NCBI RefSeq assembly: GCF_001687475.2
Contig: NZ_CP031611.1
Span: forward strand, 310,001 to 374,000
Source: Campylobacter hepaticus
GTDB lineage: Bacteria; Campylobacterota; Campylobacteria; Campylobacterales; Campylobacteraceae
Length of the DNA stretch: 64,000 nt
Direction of reading: 5' to 3'
The translations under genes were made by a program, and so were the position numbers. The notes below the pieces were generated by a model that did not search any database, was not told the origin of the DNA, and worked only from the letters and a program-made list of their open reading frames with translations. Shown in pieces: positions 9,164 through 18,294 of the stretch. The stretch's first letter is position 1. Each line of letters opens with the position of its first letter.

Positions 9164-9972
9164 AAGCAAAAGGAAGTGATTTAATTCCAGTTTTAACAAT
9201 AGCAGGAAGTGATTGTAGTGGAGGTGCTGGTATACAAGCTGATCTTAAAACTTTTAGTGCGCATAAGCTTTTTGGTATGAGTGTTGTTTTAAGCGTTGTG
9301 GCTGAAAATACTACAAGAGTCATTGGATTGCACCATATACCAAGTAAAAATGTAGATGAGCAAATGCTTGCAGTTTTTGAAGATATTATACCAAAAGCTA
9401 CTAAAATTGGTATGATAGGAACTTGTGAATTAATGAGTTGTGTGGCTAAGAATTTAGAAAAGTTTAAACCTAAAAATGTAGTTATTGATCCTGTTATGTT
9501 TGCTAAAAATGGTTATGCTTTAATGCCTGAAAAAAATTGCGATTTTTTTAAAAAGACTATAATTGAATTTGCTGATATTCTTACTCCAAATATACCTGAA
9601 GCTGAATTTTTATGTGGATTTAAAATTTTTAATGAAGAAGAAATGATTCAAGCAGCAAAACATCTTTGTTCTTTAGGAGCAAAAGCTGTATTGCTTAAAG
9701 GAGGTCATAGTGAATATAATGCTAATGATGTGCTTTTTGATGGTGAAAATATTCATATTTTTAAAAGTGAGCGTATAAATACAAAAAATACACATGGAAC
9801 AGGTTGCACTCTTTCTTCAGCTATTGCTAGTAATTTAGCACAAGGTAAAAATTTATTTCATGCAGTAAGAGAAGCTAAAGAATATGTAAAAAATGCTATT
9901 TATTATTCTGTAAATTTAGGAAAAGGTCATGGTCCTATTAATCATTTTCTAGGTTTTTCAAATGAGAGATAA
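9160..9972 (+). CDS. thiD: Hydroxymethylpyrimidine (phosphate) kinase
   Basis: A 270-residue ribokinase-fold enzyme that phosphorylates hydroxymethylpyrimidine and its monophosphate for thiamine synthesis. The N-terminal substrate motif T-I-A-G-S-D-C-S-G-G-A-G-I-Q-A-D (residues about 13-28), the D-P-V-M segment near residue 110 and the C-terminal anion-hole motif T-H-G-T-G-C-T-L-S-S are all present. It overlaps the glycosylase upstream by 4 nt and thiE downstream by 11 nt, so it is expressed as thiD-thiE-hemD. The remaining thiamine genes lie at 35862-40062. Confidence 0.95.
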   Translation: MKAKGSDLIPVLTIAGSDCSGGAGIQADLKTFSAHKLFGMSVVLSVVAENTTRVIGLHHIPSKNVDEQMLAVFEDIIPKATKIGMIGTCELMSCVAKNLEKFKPKNVVIDPVMFAKNGYALMPEKNCDFFKKTIIEFADILTPNIPEAEFLCGFKIFNEEEMIQAAKHLCSLGAKAVLLKGGHSEYNANDVLFDGENIHIFKSERINTKNTHGTGCTLSSAIASNLAQGKNLFHAVREAKEYVKNAIYYSVNLGKGHGPINHFLGFSNER

Positions 9973-10594
9973 ATTAGATCTTAGTCTTTATTTAGTAGCT
10001 ACTAGAGGAACAAAAAGTGATGAGCTTTTTTTAAATATTTTAGAAAATGCTATTAAAGGCGGAGTAAGTGTAATACAATTACGTGAAAAAGAGTTAAATA
10101 CAAGAAATTTCTATGAACTTGGTTTAAAAGTGAAAAAGCTTTGTAAAAATTATGGAATACCGTTTTTAATAAATGATAGATTAGATATTGCTTTAGCTTT
10201 AGATGCCGATGGTGTGCATTTAGGACAAGAGGATTTAGAATTAAATCTTGCTAGAAAGCTTTTGGGGGAGAAAAAAATTATAGGTTTAAGTCTTAAAACA
10301 TTAGAACAATTAGCTTTTATAAAAGGAGCGGATTACTTAGGTTGTGGGGCTATTAAAACAACACTGACTAAAAAAAGTTCACTTTTAAATCTTAAAATTT
10401 TAAAGCAAATTTGCCAAAAAAGTCCTATTGGAGTTGTAGCTATAGGAGGGATTGATAAAAAAATTGTAAAAGAATTACAAGATATCAATTTAAAAGGTAT
10501 TGCAGTATGTAGAGCTATTATGGAAGCTAAGGATGCTTTTTTAGCCGCACAAGAATTAAGGTGTGAGATTAATGAAAATTTATCTTTTAAATGA
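9962..10594 (+). CDS. thiE: Thiamine-phosphate synthase
   Basis: A 210-residue TIM-barrel enzyme that joins hydroxymethylpyrimidine pyrophosphate with thiazole phosphate. The conserved elements visible are Q-L-R-E-K near residue 40, L-I-N-D-R-L-D-I-A near 65, D-A-D-G-V-H-L-G-Q-E-D near 80 and a phosphate-binding A-I-G-G-I-D near 160. The genuine full motif set distinguishes it from the shorter ThiE-like paralogue at 39457-40062. It overlaps thiD by 11 nt and hemD by 23 nt. Confidence 0.94.
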   Translation: MRDKLDLSLYLVATRGTKSDELFLNILENAIKGGVSVIQLREKELNTRNFYELGLKVKKLCKNYGIPFLINDRLDIALALDADGVHLGQEDLELNLARKLLGEKKIIGLSLKTLEQLAFIKGADYLGCGAIKTTLTKKSSLLNLKILKQICQKSPIGVVAIGGIDKKIVKELQDINLKGIAVCRAIMEAKDAFLAAQELRCEINENLSFK

Positions 10595-11201
10595 AACTCC
10601 TTTTGAAGGTGTAGAAAATCTTATTTTAAATGAATTGATTTTTTATGATTTTAATGTGGATTTAAGTAAATATGAGGTTTTAATTTATACTTCTAAAAAT
10701 GCTTTAAAAGCTTTAAAAAAAGCTAATATTAAATTGAATTTTGAGCTTGATTTATATGCTGTGGGACAAAAGAGTGCAGAATTTGCTAAACAAATGGGCT
10801 TTAAAAAGGTTAAATTTCCTAAAAAAGCTAATGCAAAGGAATTGTTTTTTGAATTTCAAAAAGAATTTAGTGGAAAAAAATGTTTGTATTTAAGAGGAAA
10901 AAATATTATTTCTACTTTACATTGGGATCTTAAAAATTTAGGTATAAATATAGAGCAAAAAATTGTTTATGAAAATATTTTTAAAAAAGCTAATATATTA
11001 TTGATTCAGCCTGCTATTTTTATTTTTACCTCTCCTTTGAGTGTAGATAATTTTTTGCAATTTTATACTTTAAATTCTCACGATAAAATTATTGCTATAG
11101 GGCAAAGTACAGCAAAAAGACTTTTAAATTTTAATAATGTTTTAATATGTGAAAAGCAAAGTCTTCAAGAATGTGTTAAACTTGCTAAAACTTTAATTTA
11201 A
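10572..11201 (+). CDS. hemD: Uroporphyrinogen-III synthase
   Basis: A protein of 209 residues with the bilobed HemD layout: an N-terminal lobe with L-I-Y-T-S-K-N-A near residue 40, a middle segment with A-V-G-Q-K-S, and a C-terminal I-F-T-S-P-L-S-V-D and I-A-I-G-Q-S-T-A pattern. It closes hydroxymethylbilane to uroporphyrinogen III in heme synthesis. I chose ATG 10572 (M-K-I-Y-L-L); an in-frame GTG lies at 10563. The sequence family is weakly conserved, but the motifs and the Cj1080c synteny support the call. Its stop overlaps the stop of the convergent minus-strand pseudopilin gene by 4 nt. Confidence 0.87.
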   Translation: MKIYLLNETPFEGVENLILNELIFYDFNVDLSKYEVLIYTSKNALKALKKANIKLNFELDLYAVGQKSAEFAKQMGFKKVKFPKKANAKELFFEFQKEFSGKKCLYLRGKNIISTLHWDLKNLGINIEQKIVYENIFKKANILLIQPAIFIFTSPLSVDNFLQFYTLNSHDKIIAIGQSTAKRLLNFNNVLICEKQSLQECVKLAKTLI

Positions 11202-11650
11202 TTTTTGATATTCCAGAAATTTTCTTTTGGATAAAGTATAATATCTTTTGTGAGTATAATTTCATCATTAACATTTTTATTACTATTTAAAGCAATACTA
11301 ATGTGAGCTATGATAATACCATCTTTGCTTAAATTTGCATCTTTATTAAAATGAGAAAATTTAAAATCAATGCATTCGCTAAGTGGATAAAAATATTTTA
11401 TTTTAATTAAAGCTTTGGCATAATTAAAATGTATATCATTTAAACATTCTTTGTTTTCTTCTTTAGCCTTGTATAAAAAATATTTAGAAAATTCTATAGC
11501 ATTTTGGCTTAGAATTTGAGCTTGAAGAAAATAATAGCTATCTTGAATGATTTTAGGAGTATAATTAGATATATTTAAGCTTAGACTCATCCATAAACTT
11601 ATAAGAAGTATTAAAAAAATAGTCCAAAATAAAATATAAGCTTTTTTCAC
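11198..11650 (-). CDS. Pseudopilin-like protein (minor, third of cluster)
   Basis: A 150-residue protein with a single N-terminal hydrophobic helix (residues 4-26) starting M-K-K-A-Y-I-L-F. This resembles a type IV prepilin signal but has Ala instead of Gly before the cleavage point and Trp where pilins carry Glu5. Loss of Glu5 is known for tip pseudopilins of the GspK/PilX type, so it may be a tip subunit. It overlaps the upstream pseudopilin gene by 4 nt and corresponds to C. jejuni Cj1079 (from memory, hypothetical). A role in the DNA-uptake machine is inferred from its neighbours. Confidence 0.6.
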   Translation of the reverse strand: MKKAYILFWTIFLILLISLWMSLSLNISNYTPKIIQDSYYFLQAQILSQNAIEFSKYFLYKAKEENKECLNDIHFNYAKALIKIKYFYPLSECIDFKFSHFNKDANLSKDGIIIAHISIALNSNKNVNDEIILTKDIILYPKENFWNIKN

Positions 11651-12306
11651 AACATTAATCTTTTTTCAAGACAGTGTTGCTCTTTGGAGCAAATTTTTAA
11701 TTTATTATTGTGCAATTTAAACAAGCTAATATTTTTAGAGATTAAACCTTTTTGATTTAACTCATTATTAAATTTTGGTTTTAATTCATAGATGAGTTCT
11801 TCATTTTTTAGAGTGATGATTAATTGACCTTGTAAGGGGGTGAAATTTCCTGTAAAATTTGCTAAAATAGTATTATTTTCTTGAACAAATATTTTTTCAA
11901 TAGCTTTATTTTTTAAACCATAAAGAATGCTTTCATGATCATTATAAAGATCTTTTCTGTTTTGAAGTTGTATTTGAAGATCAGATTGTGGTGAATAAAA
12001 TGTATTATTATTTTCCAAAATAAGAGCAGAGTTAATTAAATAGGGTTTGTTTTCTTTAAGACTTATTAATCTATCTTTTAAAAAGCATTTTAAAGTATGG
12101 TTGACAAAAGTTATATAAGTGCAATTTTGTATGAGTTTTTCTATTTTAATTAAATTAAGATGGGTTTGAGTGATAAGATCATGTGTTTTTAAAATATTAA
12201 AATTTAAGAAATAAAAATGACTTAAGGGTTTTGAAAGCAAGCTTGCTATAATAGCAAAAAGTATAAGTGATAGTATAAATTCAAATAGTGTAAAAGCTTT
12301 TGTCAT
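11647..12306 (-). CDS. Prepilin-like N-terminal domain protein (competence pseudopilin)
   Basis: A 219-residue protein beginning M-T-K-A-F-T-L-F-E-F with a hydrophobic helix to about residue 24, the class III (type IV pilin-like) signal with the conserved Glu5 relative to the expected cleavage site. The rest is a soluble, mostly beta domain with pairs of cysteines (near residues 58, 69 and at the C-terminal end C-S-K-E-Q-H-C). It sits between ctsT and another pseudopilin-like gene with 4-nt overlaps on both sides, so the three are translated together. The probable role is assembly of the transformation pseudopilus with the Cts secretion system. Confidence 0.68.
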   Translation of the reverse strand: MTKAFTLFEFILSLILFAIIASLLSKPLSHFYFLNFNILKTHDLITQTHLNLIKIEKLIQNCTYITFVNHTLKCFLKDRLISLKENKPYLINSALILENNNTFYSPQSDLQIQLQNRKDLYNDHESILYGLKNKAIEKIFVQENNTILANFTGNFTPLQGQLIITLKNEELIYELKPKFNNELNQKGLISKNISLFKLHNNKLKICSKEQHCLEKRLML

Positions 12307-12605
12307 TCTTTAAAGTAAATATTGTAATTTTGATTTTGAAAGTATAATTTTTGAAATTTAAATATATGATCTTGACTAAATTGTTCTTGTAAGATCATAG
12401 TTTTTAAATTTGATGTTTTTAATATAATGGTTTTAAACATCGGTTTTTCATATAACTGATTTTGAAGTTTATAAAGTTTTTCAAAGGTATTTAAGTTTTC
12501 ATAGTTTTTGTAAAGATGGGTATAATAATAAAAAATACCGGTAAAAATTAAAGATATGATAATCATAGCATTGATTAATTCTATAAGTATAAAGGCTTTT
12601 TTCAT
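12303..12605 (-). CDS. ctsT: Pseudopilin CtsT (natural transformation)
   Basis: A 100-residue small pseudopilin: [10 protein letters not shown] followed by a hydrophobic helix to residue about 29, with Glu5 retained and Ala in place of the usual Gly at -1. By position (next to proC, Cj1077) it is CtsT, shown in C. jejuni to be needed for natural transformation (established knowledge, recalled). It overlaps proC by 4 nt upstream and the next pseudopilin gene by 4 nt downstream. Identity depends on synteny plus the prepilin signal; the short C-terminal domain is not itself diagnostic. Confidence 0.78.
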   Translation of the reverse strand: MKKAFILIELINAMIIISLIFTGIFYYYTHLYKNYENLNTFEKLYKLQNQLYEKPMFKTIILKTSNLKTMILQEQFSQDHIFKFQKLYFQNQNYNIYFKE

Positions 12606-13354
12606 TTAGTGTTGCTAGCATTTATAGCTTCAAAAAAACTTCCACGAACCCCTTTTTGTTCAAGTACTTTAATACCTTTTATGGTAACACCACTAGGAGA
12701 GCAAATATTTTCCCTAATAATGGCTGGATGTTCATGTTTAAGCAAGGTACTTGAACTTTGAAATAAAGACCGAGTAAGATTTAAGCTAAGTTCTTTGGGT
12801 AAACCTTCGCAAACTCCAGCATTAGCAATACTTTCTGCTACGAGAGCTAAAAAAGCGGGAGCGCAACCACTAATTGCCATAGCAGCACCCATTTGTTCTT
12901 CATTTTCTAATTCATAGGCTAAACCAAAAGTATTTAAAATTTCTAAAATTTCATTATTAAAAAGAGAATTTTTAAGTATATAAGGTGTGGTTGAAGCTTG
13001 ATATTTGGCCGCTATATTAGGCATGATTCTTACATAATTTTGAGCATGAATGACTTGTAGTTTTTCAAAATCTGTATTAGCTAAAACAGAAATTAAAATG
13101 CGTGCTTGACCTTTTAAACACTTAGATATATTTTCTAAAGCATAGGGTTTAAAAGCTAAAATTATGTCTTTATCTTGTATATTAAAATCTTGATAAAGTA
13201 AAATTTTAAAACCCTCTTGGGCTAATATTTGAAGTTTCTCTAAATTTCTTCCTACTATGTAGATTTCATAATCATTTTTTAATCCATAGGCTAAAGCTTT
13301 TGCCATAGACCCATTGGCTAATATATAGATCTTATTTTTTGATGTAATTTGCAA
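12602..13354 (-). CDS. proC: Pyrroline-5-carboxylate reductase
   Basis: A 250-residue NADPH-dependent enzyme making L-proline from pyrroline-5-carboxylate. The N-terminal Rossmann region has [11 protein letters not shown] (about residues 10-20), and the ProC signature lies near residues 205-230 ([13 protein letters not shown]), with M-P-N-I-A near 108. The start is TTG at 13354; no in-frame ATG exists before the nucleotide-binding motif, so TTG is well supported although the ribosome binding site is poor. It overlaps the end of fliW by 23 nt, so translation is probably coupled to it. Confidence 0.93.
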   Translation of the reverse strand: MQITSKNKIYILANGSMAKALAYGLKNDYEIYIVGRNLEKLQILAQEGFKILLYQDFNIQDKDIILAFKPYALENISKCLKGQARILISVLANTDFEKLQVIHAQNYVRIMPNIAAKYQASTTPYILKNSLFNNEILEILNTFGLAYELENEEQMGAAMAISGCAPAFLALVAESIANAGVCEGLPKELSLNLTRSLFQSSSTLLKHEHPAIIRENICSPSGVTIKGIKVLEQKGVRGSFFEAINASNTK

Positions 13355-13721
13355 TTTGTTCAGCCTGGAAAAAGTCAGGATAATTGATTGTATCTAAAAT
13401 TACTTGTACCATGGCATTATTATCAAGATTGATAACTATAGGAGCTAAGAAGTTGACAGTAGATTCTTCTATGCTTTTTGCTATGGCTACTATATTAAAA
13501 ATTTTCATATTAGATTCTGGTGTTAAAGAAAGAAGTTCTTGATAATAAGTAGGTATATCAAATTCATAATCAGGTCTAATTAAATAAGGATTAATTAAAA
13601 CAAAAGAAAAATCTTTTCCATCAAGACTTTTAAGTCTTACAAATACTTCATCAATAGTTGAAAATTCCATATTTTTGGTTTCTTCAAAACCTAATATAGG
13701 ACATTTAACCGCTAAAGTCAT
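13332..13721 (-). CDS. fliW: Flagellar assembly factor FliW
   Basis: A 129-residue cytoplasmic beta-barrel protein that binds flagellin and antagonises the RNA-binding regulator CsrA, coupling flaA translation to filament assembly. Typical FliW features are C-P-I-L-G-F-E near the N-terminus, F-V-L-I-N-P-Y near residue 45 and L-A-P-I-V-I-N near residue 100. I chose ATG 13721, preceded by GGAGGAGAAAAC; the frame is open ten codons further upstream, but that segment lies across the promoter leader. It is the first gene of the fliW-proC-ctsT run. Confidence 0.93.
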   Translation of the reverse strand: MTLAVKCPILGFEETKNMEFSTIDEVFVRLKSLDGKDFSFVLINPYLIRPDYEFDIPTYYQELLSLTPESNMKIFNIVAIAKSIEESTVNFLAPIVINLDNNAMVQVILDTINYPDFFQAEQIANYIKK

Positions 13722-13751
13722 GTTTTCTCCTCCGGTTTTATAATAGTGCAT

Positions 13752-13760
13752 ATTCTAGCA
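13752..13760 (-). promoter_or_regulatory. Extended -10 promoter of fliW
   Basis: On the minus strand this reads TGC-TAGAAT, an extended -10 box of the Campylobacter sigma70 type, which needs no recognisable -35. It is 31 nt upstream of the fliW ATG, leaving a short leader with a strong Shine-Dalgarno sequence. It would drive fliW, proC and the three pseudopilin genes. Confidence 0.65.
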
Positions 13761-13845
13761 TAAAATAAGTAATAATAGTTGTGAAATTTTAAAATTATTT
13801 AATTAAATTTATTATAATTTTAGAAGAACATAATTATTAAATAGT

Positions 13846-13851
13846 TACAAT
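13846..13851 (+). promoter_or_regulatory. Probable -10 box for bamD-lon
   Basis: TACAAT at 13846-13851 lies 35 nt before the bamD ATG in a very AT-rich upstream region, as expected for a Campylobacter sigma70 promoter. A second TATAAT-like hexamer occurs about 30 nt further upstream, so the exact start point is uncertain. Confidence 0.45.
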
Positions 13852-13885
13852 ACAAATTTTTTAAGAATTAATTTCAAGGTAAAAG

Positions 13886-14533
13886 ATGAGAAAAAGTATT
13901 TTTTTGCTAATTTTTATAGGAATTTGTTTTAGTGCCTGTAGTACAAAAACTAATGAAGGTTTGTATAATCTTAGTGCTAGTCAATGGTATAAGCAAATCA
14001 TTAAAGATTTAAACGATAAAGATTTAGAAAAAGCTGATGATCATTATAATGGTATGGCGAGTGAACATGTTTCTGACCCTTTATTAGAAACCACTTTAAT
14101 CATTTTAGCACAGGCTCACATAGATGAAGAAGAATATAAATTAGCAGAGTTTTATTTAGATGAATATAATAAAAAATTTGGAAATTCTCGCAATGCAGAT
14201 TTTATTCGCTATCTTAAAATTAAAGCGAAATTTGATGCTTTTGCAGTACCTAATCGTAATCAAGCTTTAATGCTTCAAAGTCAAAAAGAAATAGATGATT
14301 TTTTAAAAGATTATCCTTATACTCAATATCAGCCTTTGGTTCAAACCATGCTTACTAAATTTAATTTAGCTGTTTTTTATTTAGATATGACTATAGAAGA
14401 ATTATATCAGCGTATAGGATATGAACAAAGTGCACAAATTTATAAAGAGAAATTAAAAGAAAATGAATTTTATAAACAAGATATTATTAAACCAGAGCTT
14501 CCATGGTATAGAAGTATATTTGAAAGATTTTAA
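13886..14533 (+). CDS. bamD: Outer membrane assembly lipoprotein BamD
   Basis: A 215-residue lipoprotein with signal peptide and lipobox F-S-A-C (Cys17). The mature part is a set of helical TPR-like repeats (about residues 25-195; A-x2-H-I-D-E-E-E-Y-K-L-A-E-F-Y-L-D-E-Y is typical of BamD). It is a component of the BAM complex that inserts beta-barrel proteins in the outer membrane. It lies 13 nt upstream of lon and is probably co-transcribed with it. Corresponds to Cj1074c from memory. Confidence 0.88.
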   Translation: MRKSIFLLIFIGICFSACSTKTNEGLYNLSASQWYKQIIKDLNDKDLEKADDHYNGMASEHVSDPLLETTLIILAQAHIDEEEYKLAEFYLDEYNKKFGNSRNADFIRYLKIKAKFDAFAVPNRNQALMLQSQKEIDDFLKDYPYTQYQPLVQTMLTKFNLAVFYLDMTIEELYQRIGYEQSAQIYKEKLKENEFYKQDIIKPELPWYRSIFERF

Positions 14534-14546
14534 TAAGGAATAGTAT

Positions 14547-16922
14547 ATGCAAATTGAACACATACAAAATTATCCAGTAAATTTACCTGTATTGGTTGAG
14601 GATGAATTATTTTTATATCCTTTTATGATTACTCCTATTTTTATTAATGATGCTTCAAATATGAAGGCTTTAGAATTAGCTATTAAAAATGATAGTATGC
14701 TTTTTGTTGCTCCTTCTAAGCTTGAAAATGGAAGAAGTTTTGATGAAATTTATCATTGTGGTGTTATTGGGACTATTATGAGAAAAGTACCTTTACCAGA
14801 TGGTAGAGTAAAAATATTGTTTCAAGGTTATGCTAAGGGTAAGATTATAGAACAAGTTTCTAAAAAACCTTTAGAAGCTAAAATAGAACTTATAAAAGAA
14901 GATTTTTTAGAATCAACTAAGAAAGAAGCACTTCTTGATGTTTTAAAAGAAAAGGTAAAACATTTAGCTAATATTAGTCATTATTTTTCTCCTGATCTTT
15001 TAAGAACTATTGAAGAAGGTTTTGATGCATCTAGAATTTGTGATTTGATTTTAAATACTATACGTATGAAAAAGCAACTTGCTTATGAATTTTTTATATT
15101 GATAAATCTTGAACAAAAATTATTAAAATTGATAGATTTGATTGTTCAAGAAATTGAAGCAAACAAAATCCAAAAAGAGATTAAAAATAAAGTGCATTCG
15201 CGTATAGATAAAGTTAATAAAGAATATTTTTTAAAAGAGCAATTAAGGCAAATCCAAAAAGAACTTGGTTCAGATAGTCAAAAAGAAGATGAGGTAAAAG
15301 AATATCAAAAACGTTTAGAATCTAAGAAAAAATTTATGCATGAAGATGCTTATAAAGAAATTAAAAAACAAATTGAAAAATTTGAACGCATTCATCAAGA
15401 TAATTCTGAAGCCTCAATGATTCAAACTTATATAGAAACGGCATTAGATGTTCCTTTTGAAAAATTCTCTAAGAAAAAACTCAATATTAAAGAGGTTTTA
15501 AAACAACTTAATAATGATCATTATGCATTAAATAAACCTAAAGAACGTATAGAGGAATATTTTGCTGTAAGAGAATTTTTAGAAAAAAGAAAAATTGCAG
15601 ATAAAGATGGTGCTAAAGTGATTCTTTGTCTTTATGGACCTCCAGGAGTAGGTAAAACTTCTTTAGCTAATTCTGTTGCAAAAGCCTTAAAAAGAGAATT
15701 AATTCGTATTGCTTTAGGCGGGCTTGAGGATGTTAATGAGCTGCGTGGACATCGTAGAACTTATATAGGTGCTATGCCAGGACGCATTACTCAAGGACTT
15801 ATAGAAGCGCAACAAATTAATCCTGTAATAGTTTTAGATGAAATTGATAAGTTAAATCGTAGTTTCAGAGGTGATCCTAGTGCAGTACTTTTAGAAATTT
15901 TAGATCCAGAACAAAATTCTAAATTTAGGGATTATTATTTAAATTTTAATATTGATTTAAGTAAGGTTATTTTTATAGCTACAGCTAATGATATTAGTAA
16001 TATTCCAGCTGCTTTAAGAGATAGAATGGAATTTATAGAATTAAGTTCTTATACTCCTGGTGAAAAATTTCATATTATGAAAAAATATTTAATTCCAGAT
16101 GAACTCAAAAAGCATGGTTTAAAATCGAATGAAATGTCTATTAATGATGAGACTATAGAATTAATTATTAGTGATTATACTCGTGAATCAGGTGTTAGAA
16201 ATTTACGTCGTAAAGTAGCAGAATTATGTCGTAAGAGTGTTAAAAAATTACTTTTAGAGAATATTAAAAAAGTTAATATTGATGATCAAAATTTAAATGA
16301 ATTTCTAGATAAAAAAGTTTTTGAAATAGAAAAAAACAATGGAGAAAATCAAATTGGTCAAGTTAATGGTTTAGCTTGGACAAGTGTAGGTGGAGATGTT
16401 TTAAAAATAGAAGCTATAAAGATCAAAGGTAAAGGAGAATTGACACTTACTGGAAGTTTGGGGGATGTAATGAAAGAGTCGGCTCAAATTGCTTTAAGTA
16501 TGATTAAGGTTTTAATCGATGAAGATAAGATTAAAATACCAAAAAAAATGATTATTGATCCTAAAATTCGTGTGTATGATAGTTATAATCTTCATATACA
16601 TGTTCCAGATGGAGCTACACCAAAAGATGGTCCAAGCGCTGGTATTACTATGAGTACGGCTATTGCTTCAGTATTTAGTGATAAAAAAGTTAGATCTGAT
16701 ATAGCAATGACAGGTGAAATAGATCTAAAAGGTAGGGTTTTGCCAATAGGTGGTTTAAAAGAAAAGTTAATTGCAGCTTATAAAGCAGATATAAAAATCG
16801 CTTTAATTCCAAGGAAAAATTATGATAGGGATTTAAAAGATATTCCTGATGAGGTTAAAGAAAATATGCAAATTATACCAGTTGATATTTTTGATCAAGT
16901 ATTAAAATACGCTTTAATATAA
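14547..16922 (+). CDS. lon: ATP-dependent protease Lon
   Basis: A 791-residue LonA protease degrading misfolded and regulatory proteins. It has the N-terminal substrate domain (residues 1-200), a coiled-coil region (200-290), AAA+ module with Walker [11 protein letters not shown] near 365-374 and Walker B V-I-V-L-D-E-I-D near 430, and the C-terminal serine-lysine protease domain with catalytic Ser in P-K-D-G-P-S-A-G near 695 and Lys in G-G-L-K-E-K-L near 738. Full length with no lesions. The gene ends just before a strong intrinsic terminator. Confidence 0.98.
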   Translation: MQIEHIQNYPVNLPVLVEDELFLYPFMITPIFINDASNMKALELAIKNDSMLFVAPSKLENGRSFDEIYHCGVIGTIMRKVPLPDGRVKILFQGYAKGKIIEQVSKKPLEAKIELIKEDFLESTKKEALLDVLKEKVKHLANISHYFSPDLLRTIEEGFDASRICDLILNTIRMKKQLAYEFFILINLEQKLLKLIDLIVQEIEANKIQKEIKNKVHSRIDKVNKEYFLKEQLRQIQKELGSDSQKEDEVKEYQKRLESKKKFMHEDAYKEIKKQIEKFERIHQDNSEASMIQTYIETALDVPFEKFSKKKLNIKEVLKQLNNDHYALNKPKERIEEYFAVREFLEKRKIADKDGAKVILCLYGPPGVGKTSLANSVAKALKRELIRIALGGLEDVNELRGHRRTYIGAMPGRITQGLIEAQQINPVIVLDEIDKLNRSFRGDPSAVLLEILDPEQNSKFRDYYLNFNIDLSKVIFIATANDISNIPAALRDRMEFIELSSYTPGEKFHIMKKYLIPDELKKHGLKSNEMSINDETIELIISDYTRESGVRNLRRKVAELCRKSVKKLLLENIKKVNIDDQNLNEFLDKKVFEIEKNNGENQIGQVNGLAWTSVGGDVLKIEAIKIKGKGELTLTGSLGDVMKESAQIALSMIKVLIDEDKIKIPKKMIIDPKIRVYDSYNLHIHVPDGATPKDGPSAGITMSTAIASVFSDKKVRSDIAMTGEIDLKGRVLPIGGLKEKLIAAYKADIKIALIPRKNYDRDLKDIPDEVKENMQIIPVDIFDQVLKYALI

Positions 16923-16932
16923 GAAATAGCAT

Positions 16933-16966
16933 TTTCCTGCTTTTTTAAGAAGCAGGAAAGTTTTTT
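16933..16966 (+). terminator. Intrinsic terminator after lon
   Basis: The perfect 10-bp arms TTTCCTGCTT (16933-16942) and AAGCAGGAAA (16950-16959), with a 7-nt loop, are followed by G and six T residues. This is a classic rho-independent terminator for lon on the plus strand. It sits between the convergent lon and rpsR genes, so the same hairpin may also stop minus-strand transcription, although the minus-side U-tract is weak. Confidence 0.9.
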
Positions 16967-17225
16967 ATAATCCTTCAAAAGGATTGTTTACCACATTTTT
17001 TCTATCCACTATATAAGGGATAAGTGCTACATGTCTTGCACGTTTGATTGCAGTTTCTACCATTTCTTGGTATTTCTTGCTTGTTCCTGTTAAACGGCGT
17101 GGCATGATTTTAAATCTTTCAGACAAAGCGTGTTTTAACATTGCTGTGTCTTTATAATCAATAAATTCAACTTTTGCTTCAGTGTATTTGCAATATTTAC
17201 GTGAATATTTTCTTTTTTCTGCCAT
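16965..17225 (-). CDS. rpsR: 30S ribosomal protein S18
   Basis: An 86-residue basic protein with the S18 core ([15 protein letters not shown] near residues 31-45, followed by Q-E-M-V-x2-A-I-K-R-A-R). It binds S6 and the 16S rRNA platform. It forms the third gene of the conserved rpsF-ssb-rpsR operon, 11 nt after ssb. Its stop codon adjoins the lon terminator region. Confidence 0.97.
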   Translation of the reverse strand: MAEKRKYSRKYCKYTEAKVEFIDYKDTAMLKHALSERFKIMPRRLTGTSKKYQEMVETAIKRARHVALIPYIVDRKNVVNNPFEGL

Positions 17226-17236
17226 AGTTTATCCTT

Positions 17237-17776
17237 TCAAAATGGTAAATTCGTATCATCGTTGTCATAGGCATCGACATCAATTTCTTTTAATTTTTCT
17301 TCATATTGTAGATTTTGGTTTTTTTGTGGAGTTGAATAAGATTTAGGTTTGTTAACATGTTGGTTTTCGTTCATATAAGGATCATAGTTTTGATTTTCAT
17401 AGTTTGAATGATAAGGGTTATTTGAAAAATTATTATTTCCCCCTTGTTGAATATTAGAGCTATTAAGCATTTCCATATTTTCAACTTGTATGCTATGTTT
17501 AGAACGGTTTTGTCCATTTTGATCGTTCCATTGTTCAAATCTAAGACGTCCCTCTATTAGAACTTTTGAACCTTTGCTAAGATATTGATTTGCTATTTCT
17601 GCAGTACGACCATAAAAACTTATATCAATAAAGCAAGTTTCTTCTCTTTTTTCGCCATTTGTAGTAAATCTTCTTGTAACTGCTATGGCTGAAGCTCCAA
17701 TGGCACTTCCACTTTGCGCATAACGCATTTCTATATCACGTGTAAGATTTCCAACCAAAACAACTTTATTAAACAT
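17237..17776 (-). CDS. ssb: Single-stranded DNA-binding protein
   Basis: A 179-residue SSB: an OB-fold in residues 1-108 (N-K-V-V-L-V-G-N-L-T-R-D-I-E at the start, K-V-L-I-E-G-R-L-R near 70-78), then a low-complexity linker rich in Asn, Gln and Tyr, and the acidic tip D-D-T-N-L-P-F that recruits repair partners. Cytoplasmic, essential for replication and recombination. It lies between rpsF and rpsR as usual in bacteria. Confidence 0.98.
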   Translation of the reverse strand: MFNKVVLVGNLTRDIEMRYAQSGSAIGASAIAVTRRFTTNGEKREETCFIDISFYGRTAEIANQYLSKGSKVLIEGRLRFEQWNDQNGQNRSKHSIQVENMEMLNSSNIQQGGNNNFSNNPYHSNYENQNYDPYMNENQHVNKPKSYSTPQKNQNLQYEEKLKEIDVDAYDNDDTNLPF

Positions 17777-17784
17777 TTTTTTCC

Positions 17785-18162
17785 TTATTGATTTTCAGGA
17801 GCATCTAAAGGTTTGATTTCTTTTTTAGATTGCTTGATTCCGTGGCTTAATTTCTCCCAAGCTGCGATTTCTTTTTTATTTTCATATTTTACAATTAAAA
17901 ATCTTATAATCTCTTCAGTGATTCTTAAGACTCTTTCAAGCTCGGCAATGAGTTTTGTAGGAGCTTTAAAGTAAATTACAAAATAAATTCCTCTTTCGTA
18001 TTTTTTGATTTTATACGCTAATTTTCTAGTGCCCATTGGAACAATAGTTTCAATTTCTGCTCCATTTTTGGTTAGGGTTTCTTTAATGAATTCCAACTTT
18101 GCATTTACTTCTTCTTCAGTAAATGTAGGTTTTAAAATAAATAAAACTTCGTAATGTTTCAA
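17785..18162 (-). CDS. rpsF: 30S ribosomal protein S6
   Basis: A 125-residue S6 protein: [12 protein letters not shown] at the start and the [18 protein letters not shown] motif at residues 45-62, followed by a charged tail (K-E-I-A-A-W-E). It pairs with S18 in the small subunit platform. First gene of the rpsF-ssb-rpsR operon; ATG at 18162 is preceded by AAGGAG. Confidence 0.97.
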   Translation of the reverse strand: MKHYEVLFILKPTFTEEEVNAKLEFIKETLTKNGAEIETIVPMGTRKLAYKIKKYERGIYFVIYFKAPTKLIAELERVLRITEEIIRFLIVKYENKKEIAAWEKLSHGIKQSKKEIKPLDAPENQ

Positions 18163-18228
18163 TTTTTCTCCTTATGGATATTAAGCCCATATTTTAATGA
18201 GCAAGGATTTTGCATAATGCAATGCTTA

Positions 18229-18237
18229 ATTATATCA
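18229..18237 (-). promoter_or_regulatory. Extended -10 promoter of rpsF-ssb-rpsR
   Basis: The minus strand reads TGA-TATAAT here, a near-perfect extended -10 box about 67 nt upstream of the rpsF ATG. The remaining leader is long enough to hold regulatory structure. The -35 region of this promoter falls inside the palindrome at 18240-18275. Confidence 0.7.
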
Positions 18238-18239
18238 AA

Positions 18240-18275
18240 ATATACTTAATTTATACTTGAATAAATTAAGTATAT
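18240..18275. repeat. Perfect 15-bp inverted repeat upstream of the rpsF operon
   Basis: Arms 18240-18254 (ATATACTTAATTTAT) and 18261-18275 are exact reverse complements with a 6-nt loop. The palindrome begins 20 nt past the stop of the minus-strand VirK-like gene and ends 3 nt before the rpsF extended -10 box. It may be an AT-only terminator for the VirK-rseP-pgsA operon, an operator on the rpsF promoter, or both. On the minus strand only a short T run follows it. Confidence 0.75.
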
Positions 18276-18294
18276 GGAACTTTGAAAAATTATA

